Source: Hyphomonadaceae bacterium BL14 (GTDB lineage: Bacteria > Pseudomonadota > Alphaproteobacteria > Caulobacterales > Maricaulaceae). From it: DNA of 64,000 nt. Shown here in pieces: positions 9,956-18,489 of this stretch. Within the stretch, counting starts at the first letter, position 1, and every line of letters starts with the position of its first letter. The notes beneath the pieces were generated by a model, which was given only the letters and a program-made list of their open reading frames with translations, had not been told where the DNA came from and did no database searches. The position numbers were made by a program, and so were the translations under genes. The DNA is taken from positions 1,560,828 through 1,624,827 of the forward strand of contig CP091242.1 of the NCBI GenBank assembly GCA_027627705.1, read 5' to 3'.

Positions 9956-10828
9956 TCAGAACGGCATGCGCGCACCCGCGAGCCCGGGCAGTTTGAGGAT
10001 AATGATCAGCTCGCGCAATTCCTGGCGGGCGGCCACATGGCTCATGGTGAAGGGGGCCTTGGAGCCGCTTTCGGTGAGATCGAGCAAAGTCAGCCCCGCG
10101 GGAAACAGCTCGCGATAGATCACCCGCTCGCAAAACCCCGGCGCCAGGCGGAAGCCGATGCGTTCGGAAAGCTTCTTCAACCCCTCCCACACCCGGCGCT
10201 TGTTGAGCGCATCCAGCATGGAGATGCGGTTACGCATGACCACCCAGTCAATCGTGCGCCGCTGCGAGCGCGCTTTCAGCTTGCGGCACTCCCACACCAT
10301 GGCGGCGTAGACGCTGGGCCGGCCCACCTCGAAGGTTTCCGGGTCCACATCGGCCAGCAGCGCGAAATCGACAAAGCTGTCATTGATGGGCGTGACAATG
10401 GTGTCGGCGCTGGCATGGGCCAGGCGCGCATAATGCGTATCGCCGCCGGGCGCATCGACAATGATGAAGTCGCACTCGGCTTTCAGCGCCGCCAGCGCGG
10501 CGTCCCAGGCGGCCTGCTCCTCGGCCTCGGCCTCATCGAGACTGCGCGTCGCCGGAGCAGGCACGGTCTGCTCCAGCGGCATGGGCAGGGCCGCCGAACG
10601 CCGCTCGGCCCAGCGCCGCCGGTTTTCAAGATAGCGCGTCAGGGTCGCCTGGCGCAGATCGAGATCGACGACGCCTACCGTCTTGCCCATGCGCATCAGC
10701 GCCACAGCCAGGTGAATGGCGACGGTGGATTTGCCCGCCCCGCCCTTTTCATTGCCCACGACAATGACATGGGCCGACCCGTCGGTCGGCTCAGACTGCA
10801 TCGAGCGTTCGGCGTTCGAATTGGACAT
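9956..10828 (-). CDS. mipZ: Cell-division site regulator MipZ (ParA-family ATPase)
   Basis: MipZ forms a bipolar gradient around ParB-bound origins and inhibits FtsZ polymerisation, placing the division ring at mid-cell in Caulobacter and relatives. The 290-residue protein has the deviant Walker [14 protein letters not shown] (K28 and K33), a DLDLRQ motif after it, a Walker B-like FIIVDAPGG, and MipZ-typical segments NDSFVDF and [17 protein letters not shown]. It is about 15 residues longer than the Caulobacter protein, mainly at the N terminus. The gene stands next to panC, as in Caulobacter, here with a SPOR-domain gene between. Confidence 0.95.
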   Translation of the reverse strand: MSNSNAERSMQSEPTDGSAHVIVVGNEKGGAGKSTVAIHLAVALMRMGKTVGVVDLDLRQATLTRYLENRRRWAERRSAALPMPLEQTVPAPATRSLDEAEAEEQAAWDAALAALKAECDFIIVDAPGGDTHYARLAHASADTIVTPINDSFVDFALLADVDPETFEVGRPSVYAAMVWECRKLKARSQRRTIDWVVMRNRISMLDALNKRRVWEGLKKLSERIGFRLAPGFCERVIYRELFPAGLTLLDLTESGSKAPFTMSHVAARQELRELIIILKLPGLAGARMPF

Positions 10829-10887
10829 GGGTGTCAGGCCCTCAGGCGGGCCTCATGGATACACCAGCGTGCGGCGTTGAGAAGGGG

Positions 10888-11439
10888 TCATCCGCCGTCC
10901 GGCACGGCCACAGGCGTGCCGGTGAAATCCACCGCCTGACACCAATGCCCGCCCGCCTGCGCCTGCGCGCACCAGGCTTGCGCCGCATCCCGGCTGTCAA
11001 AGGGTCCCGCTTTCAGGCGCAGATACACGCCCCGCTCACCCAGATCAGCCGGCACCACGCGTGCACTCAGCCCGTCCAGGGCGGGCAGTGTCGCCTGCAG
11101 CGCCCGCCAGCCCGCCACCACATGGGCGGGATCGCGATAGGAGGTCAGATGCACGCCATGCAGAACCGACCGCGCGCCGGTCAGATCCGGCGCAGGCAGG
11201 GGCGCGGGTTCCGGCGCAGCGGCCGGTGGCGGGGCATCCGGCCGCGCCCGCAGCGCATGCTCCAGCGCCGTCATCTCGGCGTCCGCCGCCACGATGCGCG
11301 CCGGGTCCTGCGCCGCGGTCTCCTGCAGCAGGCGCGCCAGCGCCGCCGCGCGCATGGCTTCAGGTGAGCCGGACGACGCGGTGGTGGCCCCGCAGGCCGA
11401 TACGCTCAAGGCGGAGAAAATCGCAATCGCGTGCTTCAT
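10888..11439 (-). CDS. SPOR-domain lipoprotein
   Basis: A 183-residue exported protein. Residues 1-16 form a short lipoprotein signal with lipobox VSAC. A Pro/Ala-rich spacer (about 65-90) precedes a C-terminal SPOR-like domain (about 95-175) that includes RVVPADLGERGVYLRLKAGPF and two cysteines. SPOR domains bind peptidoglycan stripped of stem peptides at division septa, which fits the neighbouring mipZ. The start at 11439 lacks a strong ribosome site; the longer upstream frame is antisense to panC and unlikely. The stop is 60 bases before mipZ, so co-transcription is plausible. Confidence 0.75.
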   Translation of the reverse strand: MKHAIAIFSALSVSACGATTASSGSPEAMRAAALARLLQETAAQDPARIVAADAEMTALEHALRARPDAPPPAAAPEPAPLPAPDLTGARSVLHGVHLTSYRDPAHVVAGWRALQATLPALDGLSARVVPADLGERGVYLRLKAGPFDSRDAAQAWCAQAQAGGHWCQAVDFTGTPVAVPDGG

Positions 11440-11508
11440 GGTCTGAGCCCATACACCGAGTCGCGCGCTTGCGCGCGCGCCCCTGCTGCGCCTAGCGTGC
11501 GCGCCGCC

Positions 11509-12399
11509 ATGAATTGCCGGAGCCCGCGCGTCTTGACCCGTCCCCTTCCCCTCGTCAGCGCTGTCAGTGACCTGCGCGCCGTCCTCGCGGGCTGGCGGGC
11601 GGCCGGGCTCACCATCGGCTTCGTCCCCACAATGGGTGCACTGCACGCGGGCCATATCGCGCTGGTGACCCAGGCCCTGTCGCGCTGCGACCGGGTGGTG
11701 GCGAGCATATTCGTCAATCCCGCCCAGTTCGCCCCCGGCGAGGATTTCGACGCCTATCCGCGCACGATGGACGCCGACGCCGCCAAGCTGGCCCAAGCCG
11801 GATGCCATCTCCTGTTCGCGCCGCGCGCCCGCGACATGTACCCGGACGGCTTTGCCACAACAGTCACCCTGACCGGCCCGGCTGAAGGGCTGGAAAGCGC
11901 GGCACGCCCGCATTTCTTCTCCGGCGTCGCCACGGTGGTGACCAAGCTGCTCAATCAGGTCCGGCCCGACGTGGCCGTGTTCGGCGAAAAGGATTACCAG
12001 CAGCTTCTGGTGATCCGGCGCCTCGCAGCCGATCTGGATCTGGAGACGCGCATCGAGGCCGGCGACACCGTGCGCGAGGCGGACGGCCTCGCCCTGTCCT
12101 CGCGCAACGCCTATCTGTCGCCCGCCGACCGCCAGCGCGCAGGCCGGCTCAATGTCATCCTTGCCGGTTTCGCCGCGCAGCTGGAAGCGGGCGGTGACAT
12201 CGCACAGGCCGAAGCGACGGCGCTAAACGCCGCGCGGGAAGCCTTTGACAACGTCGACTATGTCACGGCGCGCTGCGCGCAGTCGCTGGCGGCGCTCGGG
12301 CCGGGCCGGCTGGACCGCCCGGCACGGGTTCTGGCGGCGGTGCGGGTGGGCACAACACGGTTGATCGACAACCGCGCCGCTTCCCCCTCGCAAGATTAA
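11509..12399 (+). CDS. panC: Pantothenate synthetase
   Basis: Condenses pantoate and beta-alanine with ATP to give pantothenate, the coenzyme A precursor. The 296-residue protein shows the HIGH-type ATP site PTMGALHAGH (40-49), the IFVNPAQF strand, the FGEKDYQQL motif and the KMSKS-equivalent LSSRN. The ATG at 11509 gives a length close to the family's 280; a TTG at 11533 would start nearer the conserved region. The gene is divergent from the SPOR gene with only about 70 bases between, so their promoters must be close together. No panB or panD is adjacent. Confidence 0.95.
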   Translation: MNCRSPRVLTRPLPLVSAVSDLRAVLAGWRAAGLTIGFVPTMGALHAGHIALVTQALSRCDRVVASIFVNPAQFAPGEDFDAYPRTMDADAAKLAQAGCHLLFAPRARDMYPDGFATTVTLTGPAEGLESAARPHFFSGVATVVTKLLNQVRPDVAVFGEKDYQQLLVIRRLAADLDLETRIEAGDTVREADGLALSSRNAYLSPADRQRAGRLNVILAGFAAQLEAGGDIAQAEATALNAAREAFDNVDYVTARCAQSLAALGPGRLDRPARVLAAVRVGTTRLIDNRAASPSQD

Positions 12400-12458
12400 C
12401 TTTCGGTCATCCCGGCGCCTGGGTGATCCGGGACGGGAACCGATGCGTATATTGGCAT

Positions 12459-12477
12459 GTTCTATACACACTAGAAC
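12459..12477. promoter_or_regulatory. Inverted repeat GTTCTA-N7-TAGAAC before fasciclin gene
   Basis: A perfect 6+7+6 inverted repeat, about 68 bases upstream of the fasciclin start, overlapping TATACA, a plausible -10 hexamer. It resembles an operator. It is not the GTTC-N7-GTTC direct repeat of the alphaproteobacterial LexA box. Confidence 0.3.
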
Positions 12478-12544
12478 CGCTGCATCGCTCAACGCGGTGC
12501 GGCGCTAGGCAACCGATCAACAGCCCCTTCAAGGAGCACTCCCC

Positions 12545-13060
12545 ATGCGTATCACCACCCTTCTCGCCTCGTCCGTTCTCGCCCTTGGCGCCGTTTCCGC
12601 GACCGCGCTGGCCGACCATCATGGCGGTGGCTACACCGCTGCGACGGAGCAGAACGTCGTCGAAATCGCCGCGGGCAATGACGACTTCTCGACCCTGGTG
12701 GCCGCAGTCACGGCTGCCGAGCTGGTCGAAGCCCTGTCCGGCGAAGGCCCGTTCACGGTGTTCGCGCCCAACAATGCAGCCTTCGCCGCCCTGCCCGCCG
12801 GCACGGTCGAGAGCCTGCTTGAAGAAGAAAACCGCGATCAGCTGACCGCGATCCTGACCTACCACGTGGTGTCGGGCAAATACCTCGCCGCCGAGACCCC
12901 GGCCGGCACGTATGACCTGCCCACCCTGCAGGGCGGCACGGTCAATTTGGTCGTCGGTGAAGACGGCACGGTCACCGTTGACGGTGCCACGGTCATCAGC
13001 GCCGACATCGAAGCCTCCAACGGCGTGATCCACGTGATCGACGCCGTGATCATGCCGTAA
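12545..13060 (+). CDS. Secreted fasciclin (FAS1) domain protein
   Basis: A 171-residue protein with a signal peptide (about 1-23, cut near ALADHH) and a single FAS1 domain (about 36-171). The two FAS1 signature blocks are clear: FTVFAPNNAAFAAL and the ILTYHVV..GKY segment, with the closing SNGVIHVIDAVIMP. FAS1 domains act in cell-surface adhesion. A ribosome site AAGGAG lies upstream of the ATG. The gene has its own upstream palindrome and downstream terminator and so looks monocistronic. Confidence 0.92.
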   Translation: MRITTLLASSVLALGAVSATALADHHGGGYTAATEQNVVEIAAGNDDFSTLVAAVTAAELVEALSGEGPFTVFAPNNAAFAALPAGTVESLLEEENRDQLTAILTYHVVSGKYLAAETPAGTYDLPTLQGGTVNLVVGEDGTVTVDGATVISADIEASNGVIHVIDAVIMP

Positions 13061-13119
13061 CAGGCCTGATCTGACCGGGCGTGGCCTGTCCCCCCTTGCC
13101 CCGCGCCCGGACGACGAAG

Positions 13120-13155
13120 CCCCGCGAGACCGCGCCCCGGTCTCGCGGGGTTTTT
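13120..13155 (+). terminator. Intrinsic terminator of the fasciclin gene
   Basis: A perfect 12-bp stem (CCCCGCGAGACC at 13120-13131 with GGTCTCGCGGGG at 13139-13150), a 7-nt loop and then TTTTTA on the plus strand. It abuts the stop codon of the convergent RimK-like gene at 13154. Confidence 0.93.
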
Positions 13156-14569
13156 ATTGGGCGGGAGGCGGCGCGCTGCGTTGGCTGCGCCGCGCGGGAC
13201 GCGCCGAGACCGTGCGCACATGGGTCTCGACATGCTCGATGATCAGATCGGCGACATTCTTTTTTGACGTCGCCTCGATGCCCTCCAGCCCTGGCGAGGA
13301 ATTGACCTCCAGCACTTTGGGCCCGGACTCGGCGCGCAGCAGATCCACGCCTGCCACGGACAGGCCCATGGCCCGCGCCGCCTTGATCGCCGCGGCCCGC
13401 TCCTCGCGGGTGATGCGCACCGGCTGGGCTTCGCCGCCGCGATGCAGGTTGGAGCGGAACTCGCCAGCCTGGGCCTGGCGCTTCATCGCCGCCACCACCT
13501 TGCCGCCCACCACAAAACAGCGGATGTCCGCACCGCCGGCTTCCTTGACGAATTCCTGCACGATGAAGTTGGCGTCCAGGCCCCGGAAGGCGTCGATCAC
13601 GCTTTCAGCGGCCTTGCGCGTCTCGGCCAGCACCACGCCGCGTCCTTGCGTGCTCTCCAGCAGTTTGACCACAAGCGGCGCGCCGCCCACGTGTTCGATG
13701 AGGTTGCGCGTGTCCTTGGGCGAGTGGGCGAAGGCGGTGGTCGGCATGCCGATCCCGGCGCGCGCCAGCAGCTGATGGGCGTAAAGCTTGTCACGGCTGG
13801 CCCCGATGGCTTCGGCCGAGTTCAGGATATACGCCCCCGTCATTTCGAACTGGCGCAGCACCGCCATGCCGTAATTGGTCATGGACGCCCCGATGCGCGG
13901 GATCACCGCATCGAAACGCGACAGGCGCCGCCCGTCGAAATACACCGCCGGGGCGAGGGTGTTGATGGCGATGGTGACCCGCGCGGTGTTGATCATCTCG
14001 GCCACGTGACCGCGCGCCTCGGCGGCCTCCTTCAGGCGCCGTGACGAGTAATTGCGCGGCTCGCGCGTCAGGATCGCGATGCGCAAGGGGCGGCGCACAG
14101 GCGGCTTGCGCGGCGCGTCGCCGTAAAGATCGTAGGACAGCTGGCCCTGCACACAGGACTGACCGGGATTGACCACCATATCGTCCAGGATCGCAGAGCG
14201 GCCCAGCAGCATGCGGTACTGCATGGTTTCGCGATTGGTCAGCGTCACCTCGATGGGCCAGGTGCGCTCGCCCATGCGCACGTCAACCTTGATGACCCAG
14301 CGCAGCTCGCTCTCGCCATTGGACGAGATCACCTCGCGCCGGTCCACGGCGGGAGCCGCGCAGATGATCTCCAGATCCGGGCGTTCAGGGATCGGATGCA
14401 TGATGAAGCGCACCTGGGGTGCGCGGTCGGGGCCGAACTGCTCGACCGCCACGGCATGCAGGGCGCTGGTGCGCGCGCCGGTATCGACTTTCGCCTTGAT
14501 GGCGGGCAGGCCCAGGCCCGGGAAGGCGGCCCATTCTTCCCAGCCCAGTACAAACGGCTCGCTCGTCAT
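13154..14569 (-). CDS. RimB-like/RimK-like fusion: retropepsin-like domain plus ATP-grasp glutamate ligase
   Basis: A 471-residue two-domain protein. The N-terminal part (about 1-150) matches the RimK-associated retropepsin-like domain (PF05618), with the aspartyl-protease-type motif D29-T-G-A-R-T-S-A-L. The C-terminal part (about 165-450) is a RimK-type ATP-grasp ligase, with the segments [42 protein letters not shown] and the metal-binding end [13 protein letters not shown]. RimK adds glutamates to ribosomal protein S6 in E. coli; RimB trims the tail. Here both activities appear in one chain. I start at the ATG at 14569; frames extending upstream are antisense to the pirin gene. Confidence 0.85.
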   Translation of the reverse strand: MTSEPFVLGWEEWAAFPGLGLPAIKAKVDTGARTSALHAVAVEQFGPDRAPQVRFIMHPIPERPDLEIICAAPAVDRREVISSNGESELRWVIKVDVRMGERTWPIEVTLTNRETMQYRMLLGRSAILDDMVVNPGQSCVQGQLSYDLYGDAPRKPPVRRPLRIAILTREPRNYSSRRLKEAAEARGHVAEMINTARVTIAINTLAPAVYFDGRRLSRFDAVIPRIGASMTNYGMAVLRQFEMTGAYILNSAEAIGASRDKLYAHQLLARAGIGMPTTAFAHSPKDTRNLIEHVGGAPLVVKLLESTQGRGVVLAETRKAAESVIDAFRGLDANFIVQEFVKEAGGADIRCFVVGGKVVAAMKRQAQAGEFRSNLHRGGEAQPVRITREERAAAIKAARAMGLSVAGVDLLRAESGPKVLEVNSSPGLEGIEATSKKNVADLIIEHVETHVRTVSARPARRSQRSAPPPAQ

Positions 14570-14767
14570 GCGCGGATATCCTGATCTTGCTATGCGGCAG
14601 GAGCCGTAGCCGCCTGCCGCCTGTCTGTCCATGCGCTGTGCGGCGCGATTTGCCCGCAGTGTTGCGCGCGCGGAAACACAATCTGGCCGGCGCGCACCCT
14701 CGCCAGCGCCGCCCTGCATGGCCATGTTGGGCGCACACCACACGGATCCCAGCAAGGATGAAGCGCC

Positions 14768-15598
14768 ATGTCCCTTCGCCCCATCGTCAAGACCACACGC
14801 GGCATGCCGGCCTCTGATGGCGCCGGTGTGAAGCTGACGCGCCTTCTGGGCACGCCCGCCCTGCGCGTGCTGGACCCGTTCCTGATGCTGGACAAGTTCC
14901 ACTCCAATGATCCGGGCGATTATCTCGCCGGCTTCCCGCCTCACCCCCACCGGGGGTTCGAGACGGTGACCTACATGGTCGAAGGCCGGATGCAGCATCG
15001 CGACAACAAGGGCCATGAAGGCGTAATCGGGCCGGGCGGCGTGCAGTGGATGACCGCCGCGCGCGGCATCATTCACTCTGAAATGCCGCAGCAGGATGAC
15101 GGGCTGATGAGCGGGTTCCAGCTCTGGGTGAACCTGCCCCGCGCCGAAAAGATGAAAGACCCCGGCTATCAGGAATTCGCCGAGACCCAGATCCCGGCCG
15201 ATGAACGGGAGGGCGTCACGGCCAAGATCGTCACCGGGCGCACCTCCACCGGCGTGGAGGGACCGGTGCGCGACATCACCGTGGAGCCTTTCTATGCCGA
15301 GCTGCGCATGGCCCCCGATAGCGTATTTGAAGAACCCGTCCCGAGCGGCAAGACCGCCTTCATCGCCACCCATTCCGGTTCGGTCACATCGGGCGGCGTC
15401 AGCTTGAGCGAGGCTCAGCTGGGCGTCTATGGCCCTGGCGATACCGTGCGCATCGAGGCCGGGCCGGACGGCGCGCGCCTCATGCTGGCGGCAGGCTATC
15501 CCATCGGCGAGCCCGTTGTCTGGGCCGGCCCCTTCGTGATGACCACCGAGGGCGAGGTGCGCCAGGCCATGCTGGACTTTCAGCAAGGCCGGTTCTGA
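14768..15598 (+). CDS. Pirin-family protein
   Basis: A bicupin of 276 residues. The four metal ligands of pirin are present at family spacing: H59 and H61 in [14 protein letters not shown]103 and E105 in IIHSEMP (human H56, H58, H101, E103). The C-terminal cupin (about 190-270) is the usual non-metal domain. Bacterial pirins include quercetinases and redox-linked regulators, so the reaction is not fixed by sequence. The start at 14768 is preceded by AAGGATGAAG. It is followed 52 bases later by the glutathionyl-hydroquinone reductase gene on the same strand. Confidence 0.93.
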   Translation: MSLRPIVKTTRGMPASDGAGVKLTRLLGTPALRVLDPFLMLDKFHSNDPGDYLAGFPPHPHRGFETVTYMVEGRMQHRDNKGHEGVIGPGGVQWMTAARGIIHSEMPQQDDGLMSGFQLWVNLPRAEKMKDPGYQEFAETQIPADEREGVTAKIVTGRTSTGVEGPVRDITVEPFYAELRMAPDSVFEEPVPSGKTAFIATHSGSVTSGGVSLSEAQLGVYGPGDTVRIEAGPDGARLMLAAGYPIGEPVVWAGPFVMTTEGEVRQAMLDFQQGRF

Positions 15599-15650
15599 TC
15601 GCCCGCCTCGCACCCCAAACCTGCAAGCAGATCAAAAAGGAGGCCTCCCC

Positions 15651-16619
15651 ATGGGCCGGCTGATCGACGGCGTCTGGAAAGACGAATGGTATGACACCAA
15701 ATCCACCGGTGGAAAATTCGAGCGCTGGAACAGCGTCTTCCGCAACTGGGTAACCCCTGACGGTGCGCCCGGCCCGACCGGCGAGGGCGGCTTCAAGGCA
15801 GAACCCGGCCGCTATCACCTCTATGTCTCGCTGGCCTGCCCGTGGGCGCACCGCACGCTGGTGTTCCGCCGCCTCAAGGGGCTGGAAGACACGATCTCCC
15901 TGTCCGTGGTGCACTGGCTGATGAAGGAAAACGGCTGGACCTTCCAGGACGGGCCGGGCGTGATCGCGGACCCCGTCAACAACGCGCAATTCATGCACCA
16001 GGTCTACACCGCCGCCGCGCCGGACTATTCAGGCCGGGTGACCGTGCCGGTGCTGTGGGACAAGCAGACCTCGACCATCGTCTCCAATGAAAGTGCCGAC
16101 ATCATCCGCATGTTCAACACCGCCTTTGACGGCGTGGGTGCAAAGGCGGGCGACTATTACCCGCAGGCCCTGCGCGGCGAGATCGATGAGCTCAACACGC
16201 GCATCTACGACACGGTGAATAACGGCGTGTATCTCTCTGGCTTTGCCACCAGCCAGTCCGCCTATGAAAGCGCCGTGACGGCGCTGTTCGACAGCCTCGA
16301 CTGGCTGGAAGACCGCCTGGCCGACGGCCGTCGCTGGCTGACGGGCGATACGCTGACCGAAGCCGACTGGCGGCTCTACACCACGCTGGTGCGTTTTGAC
16401 CCGGTCTATCACGGGCATTTCAAGTGTAATCTCAAGCGCCTGATCGATTACCCCAACCTGTCGGCGTATGCCCGCCGCCTGCATGCCCACGGGGATGTGG
16501 CGGACCTGTTCGATCTCGATCACGCCAAGCGGCACTATTACGAGAGCCATGACATGATCAATCCCAGCGGAGTTGTGCCCGCCGGGCCGGACGTTCACGT
16601 GGCCGGCGCGCGCGGCTGA
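15651..16619 (+). CDS. yqjG: Glutathionyl-hydroquinone reductase (Xi-class GST, YqjG/ECM4 type)
   Basis: Reduces glutathionyl-hydroquinones, removing glutathione through a catalytic cysteine. The 322-residue protein has C63 in the SLACPWAHRTL motif, the same number as in E. coli YqjG, the early WNSVFRNWVTPDG segment, and the VPVLWDKQTSTIVSNESADIIRM block typical of this class. The C-terminal helical domain ends in HYYESHDMINPSGVVP, also characteristic. A strong AAGGAGG ribosome site precedes the ATG. The neighbouring pirin gene suggests an aromatic/quinone detoxification pair, which is inference. Confidence 0.95.
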   Translation: MGRLIDGVWKDEWYDTKSTGGKFERWNSVFRNWVTPDGAPGPTGEGGFKAEPGRYHLYVSLACPWAHRTLVFRRLKGLEDTISLSVVHWLMKENGWTFQDGPGVIADPVNNAQFMHQVYTAAAPDYSGRVTVPVLWDKQTSTIVSNESADIIRMFNTAFDGVGAKAGDYYPQALRGEIDELNTRIYDTVNNGVYLSGFATSQSAYESAVTALFDSLDWLEDRLADGRRWLTGDTLTEADWRLYTTLVRFDPVYHGHFKCNLKRLIDYPNLSAYARRLHAHGDVADLFDLDHAKRHYYESHDMINPSGVVPAGPDVHVAGARG

Positions 16620-16700
16620 GACCCCTGCACGGGCAAGGCGGAGCATGATAGGCTCGCGATCAGGCTGCGCGTTGAAGCGCTGCATGACAGGAGCCTTGCC

Positions 16701-17168
16701 ATGATCCGCCTCGCCTTCGCCCTTCCCGTGTCCGCCGCGCTGCTGGCCGCCTGCAGCGCGCCCGATCCCGCCGCGAATACGGCAGCCGCCCCCGCCGGTG
16801 AGGCGGCGCAGGACACTGTGCTGGAGGCTGGAGCCGCGAACGCCCTGATCGGTCCTGAATGGACAGTGACGGAGATTGAAGGCCAGGCGGCTCTGGCCGA
16901 AGCTGCGCCGACCATCGCCTTCCTGCCCAATGGCGTAACCGGCAGCGCCGGATGCAACCGGTTCAATGGCGAGTATCAGGCCGACGCCAGCGCGCTGAGT
17001 TTTGGTGCCCTGAGCACGACGCGCATGGCCTGCGCCGATGAGCGCATGCAGCAGGAGCGCACCTTCCTGACCCTGCTCAGCCAGGCCGTGAGCTATCAGG
17101 CCAGCGAGGACGGAACCGGGCTGGTGCTGACCGCAGAGGACGGCCGCACGATCACCGCTGTCCGCTAA
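16701..17168 (+). CDS. META-domain lipoprotein (HslJ-like)
   Basis: A 155-residue exported protein. Residues 1-17 form a lipoprotein signal ending in lipobox LAAC. After a low-complexity Ala/Pro linker, the META domain (about 50-155) shows the motifs GPEWTVTEIEGQ, GSAGCNRFNGEYQ and TTRMACADERMQQERTFL, with the two conserved cysteines. HslJ, the E. coli relative, is heat-inducible and linked to novobiocin resistance. An AGGAG site lies upstream of the ATG. Confidence 0.88.
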   Translation: MIRLAFALPVSAALLAACSAPDPAANTAAAPAGEAAQDTVLEAGAANALIGPEWTVTEIEGQAALAEAAPTIAFLPNGVTGSAGCNRFNGEYQADASALSFGALSTTRMACADERMQQERTFLTLLSQAVSYQASEDGTGLVLTAEDGRTITAVR

Positions 17169-17204
17169 CGCCGGTCCGGCGGTCCTGCCTGCGCAGGCCA
17201 GCCG

Positions 17205-17621
17205 TCACCAGGCACCCATCTCGATCAGCTGCGAGCGCAGGGCGTCGGGCAACTCCTCCCCGCCGGTCTGCACCGACAGATCGGCCGGGGCGTCTTCAGC
17301 CTTGAGATAGCGCCAGCCCTGAAACGGCCGGCGCGGCGCGGGCGCGGTGCGCACAAGCTCGGGATCGAGCCAGATCGTGCAGCGCTTCACGCCCTCTGTG
17401 TCGGTGAACTCTTCCAGCTCCACGATGCGCTGGCGCACCTGGATCAGCCGCTTGATCACCCAATAGAGCGACCCGCCCTCGGCCAGCTCTGCTGCGCGCT
17501 TGGGCGTCATGCGGGTGGTGTGGGCCATGAGCCGGCCACCCGGCGCAATCTGATCGCGCCACGCCTCGAGATCCTCGATGGAGTCGGCACCCACGCAGAG
17601 TTTGACCAGATGAAGCGGCAT
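17205..17621 (-). CDS. DUF1489-family protein
   Basis: A 138-residue soluble protein whose opening (MPLHLVKLCVGADSIEDLE) and middle segments (HTTRMTPKRA, GSLYWVIKRLIQVRQ) match DUF1489, a family found almost only in alphaproteobacteria and without known function. No signal peptide, membrane segment or catalytic motif is visible. Its ATG is 9 bases from the stop of the secreted protein gene at 17631 on the same strand, so they may share a transcript. Confidence 0.85.
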   Translation of the reverse strand: MPLHLVKLCVGADSIEDLEAWRDQIAPGGRLMAHTTRMTPKRAAELAEGGSLYWVIKRLIQVRQRIVELEEFTDTEGVKRCTIWLDPELVRTAPAPRRPFQGWRYLKAEDAPADLSVQTGGEELPDALRSQLIEMGAW

Positions 17622-17630
17622 GCCCCAGAC

Positions 17631-18416
17631 CTAGGGCGAGTCAGCGTCCCCGCCAAGGGTTTCGGCGGCAGCCTCGCCATCATGCCAGTCCACCGACAGC
17701 AGCTCGATCAACATTGTCCGGTCAAACCGCTGAAACGCCGCCGAGCCGGCCATGCTCATTTCAAACGCAGCAAAGCGCGGCCCGTCGAGCGTGGCGTCAT
17801 GCACGTAGTCCTGACGCAGTGAGAAACGGTCGATCCGCGCGGCCAGATTGGGCTTGAAGCTGTCCGCAGCAAACAGGCGGAACCTCTGCAGTTCGCCCCG
17901 CCGGGGATCGACAATCACCTCCCCGCGCAGCGCCTCCAGCATCGCCTCGGGGGTCTCATTGCCACCCGGCACGGCCCTGGGCGCGAAACTGTAGACCAGC
18001 GCCCCGTCGGGCAAGGTTTGCTCCAGCGTCGCACGGCCTCCGATCGCCGCGCGCAAGCCGCTGAAATCAACCGACCCGACATTGACCCCGGCCCCGGGCC
18101 GGCTCGATCCCTCGTCATCGCCGGCGTCAGGAGTGCGCTCGCGCGTGACCGAGGTCCAGACCTCGCGCTGACGCTCGCTCAGCGCCGCCTCGTCCGGTTC
18201 CAGCAGGCGGTAAGCCGGCGGCCCGTCACCGGATGGGCGCATCTCGAACGTGACGCTTTCGCCTTCCATGGTCCAGCGCATGGCCATGCGCAGCGGCGTC
18301 CTTTCGGTCAAGGGCGTCGACAGGGCTGCCTCAAGCGGTGGCGGCAGCTGGGCGTGCGCGGCGGCGGACAGGCTTGCGGCGAGACATGCCGCCACGAAGG
18401 GCAGGAAATGGGTCAT
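17631..18416 (-). CDS. Secreted protein of unknown function
   Basis: A 261-residue protein with a clear signal peptide (about 1-22, ending AAAHAQ). I use the ATG at 18416, directly before the hydrophobic core; an upstream alternative would put 19 cysteine-containing residues ahead of it. The mature protein has no cysteines and no motif I recognise. It contains beta-rich segments such as LRMAMRWTMEGESVTFEM and an acidic end (GGDADSP). It probably resides in the periplasm and lies just upstream of the DUF1489 gene. Confidence 0.7.
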   Translation of the reverse strand: MTHFLPFVAACLAASLSAAAHAQLPPPLEAALSTPLTERTPLRMAMRWTMEGESVTFEMRPSGDGPPAYRLLEPDEAALSERQREVWTSVTRERTPDAGDDEGSSRPGAGVNVGSVDFSGLRAAIGGRATLEQTLPDGALVYSFAPRAVPGGNETPEAMLEALRGEVIVDPRRGELQRFRLFAADSFKPNLAARIDRFSLRQDYVHDATLDGPRFAAFEMSMAGSAAFQRFDRTMLIELLSVDWHDGEAAAETLGGDADSP

Positions 18417-18433
18417 GGGGCATCCCGGGCTTG

Positions 18434-18452
18434 TGCAATCGCCACGATTGCA
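18434..18452. promoter_or_regulatory. Perfect palindrome TGCAATCG-CCA-CGATTGCA
   Basis: An 8+3+8 perfect inverted repeat 18 bases upstream of the start at 18416 and between it and the JmjC-like gene on the same strand. With no T run it is not a terminator. It is a good candidate operator for the downstream pair of genes, or a 5' leader hairpin. Confidence 0.4.
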
Positions 18453-18489
18453 GGCCCACGCCCGGTCTGCCACTTACAAACGCGACAGG

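Noticed and set aside
12459..12477. LexA (SOS) box before the fasciclin gene
   Set aside because: The alphaproteobacterial LexA site is a direct GTTC-N7-GTTC repeat; this is an inverted GTTCTA/TAGAAC.
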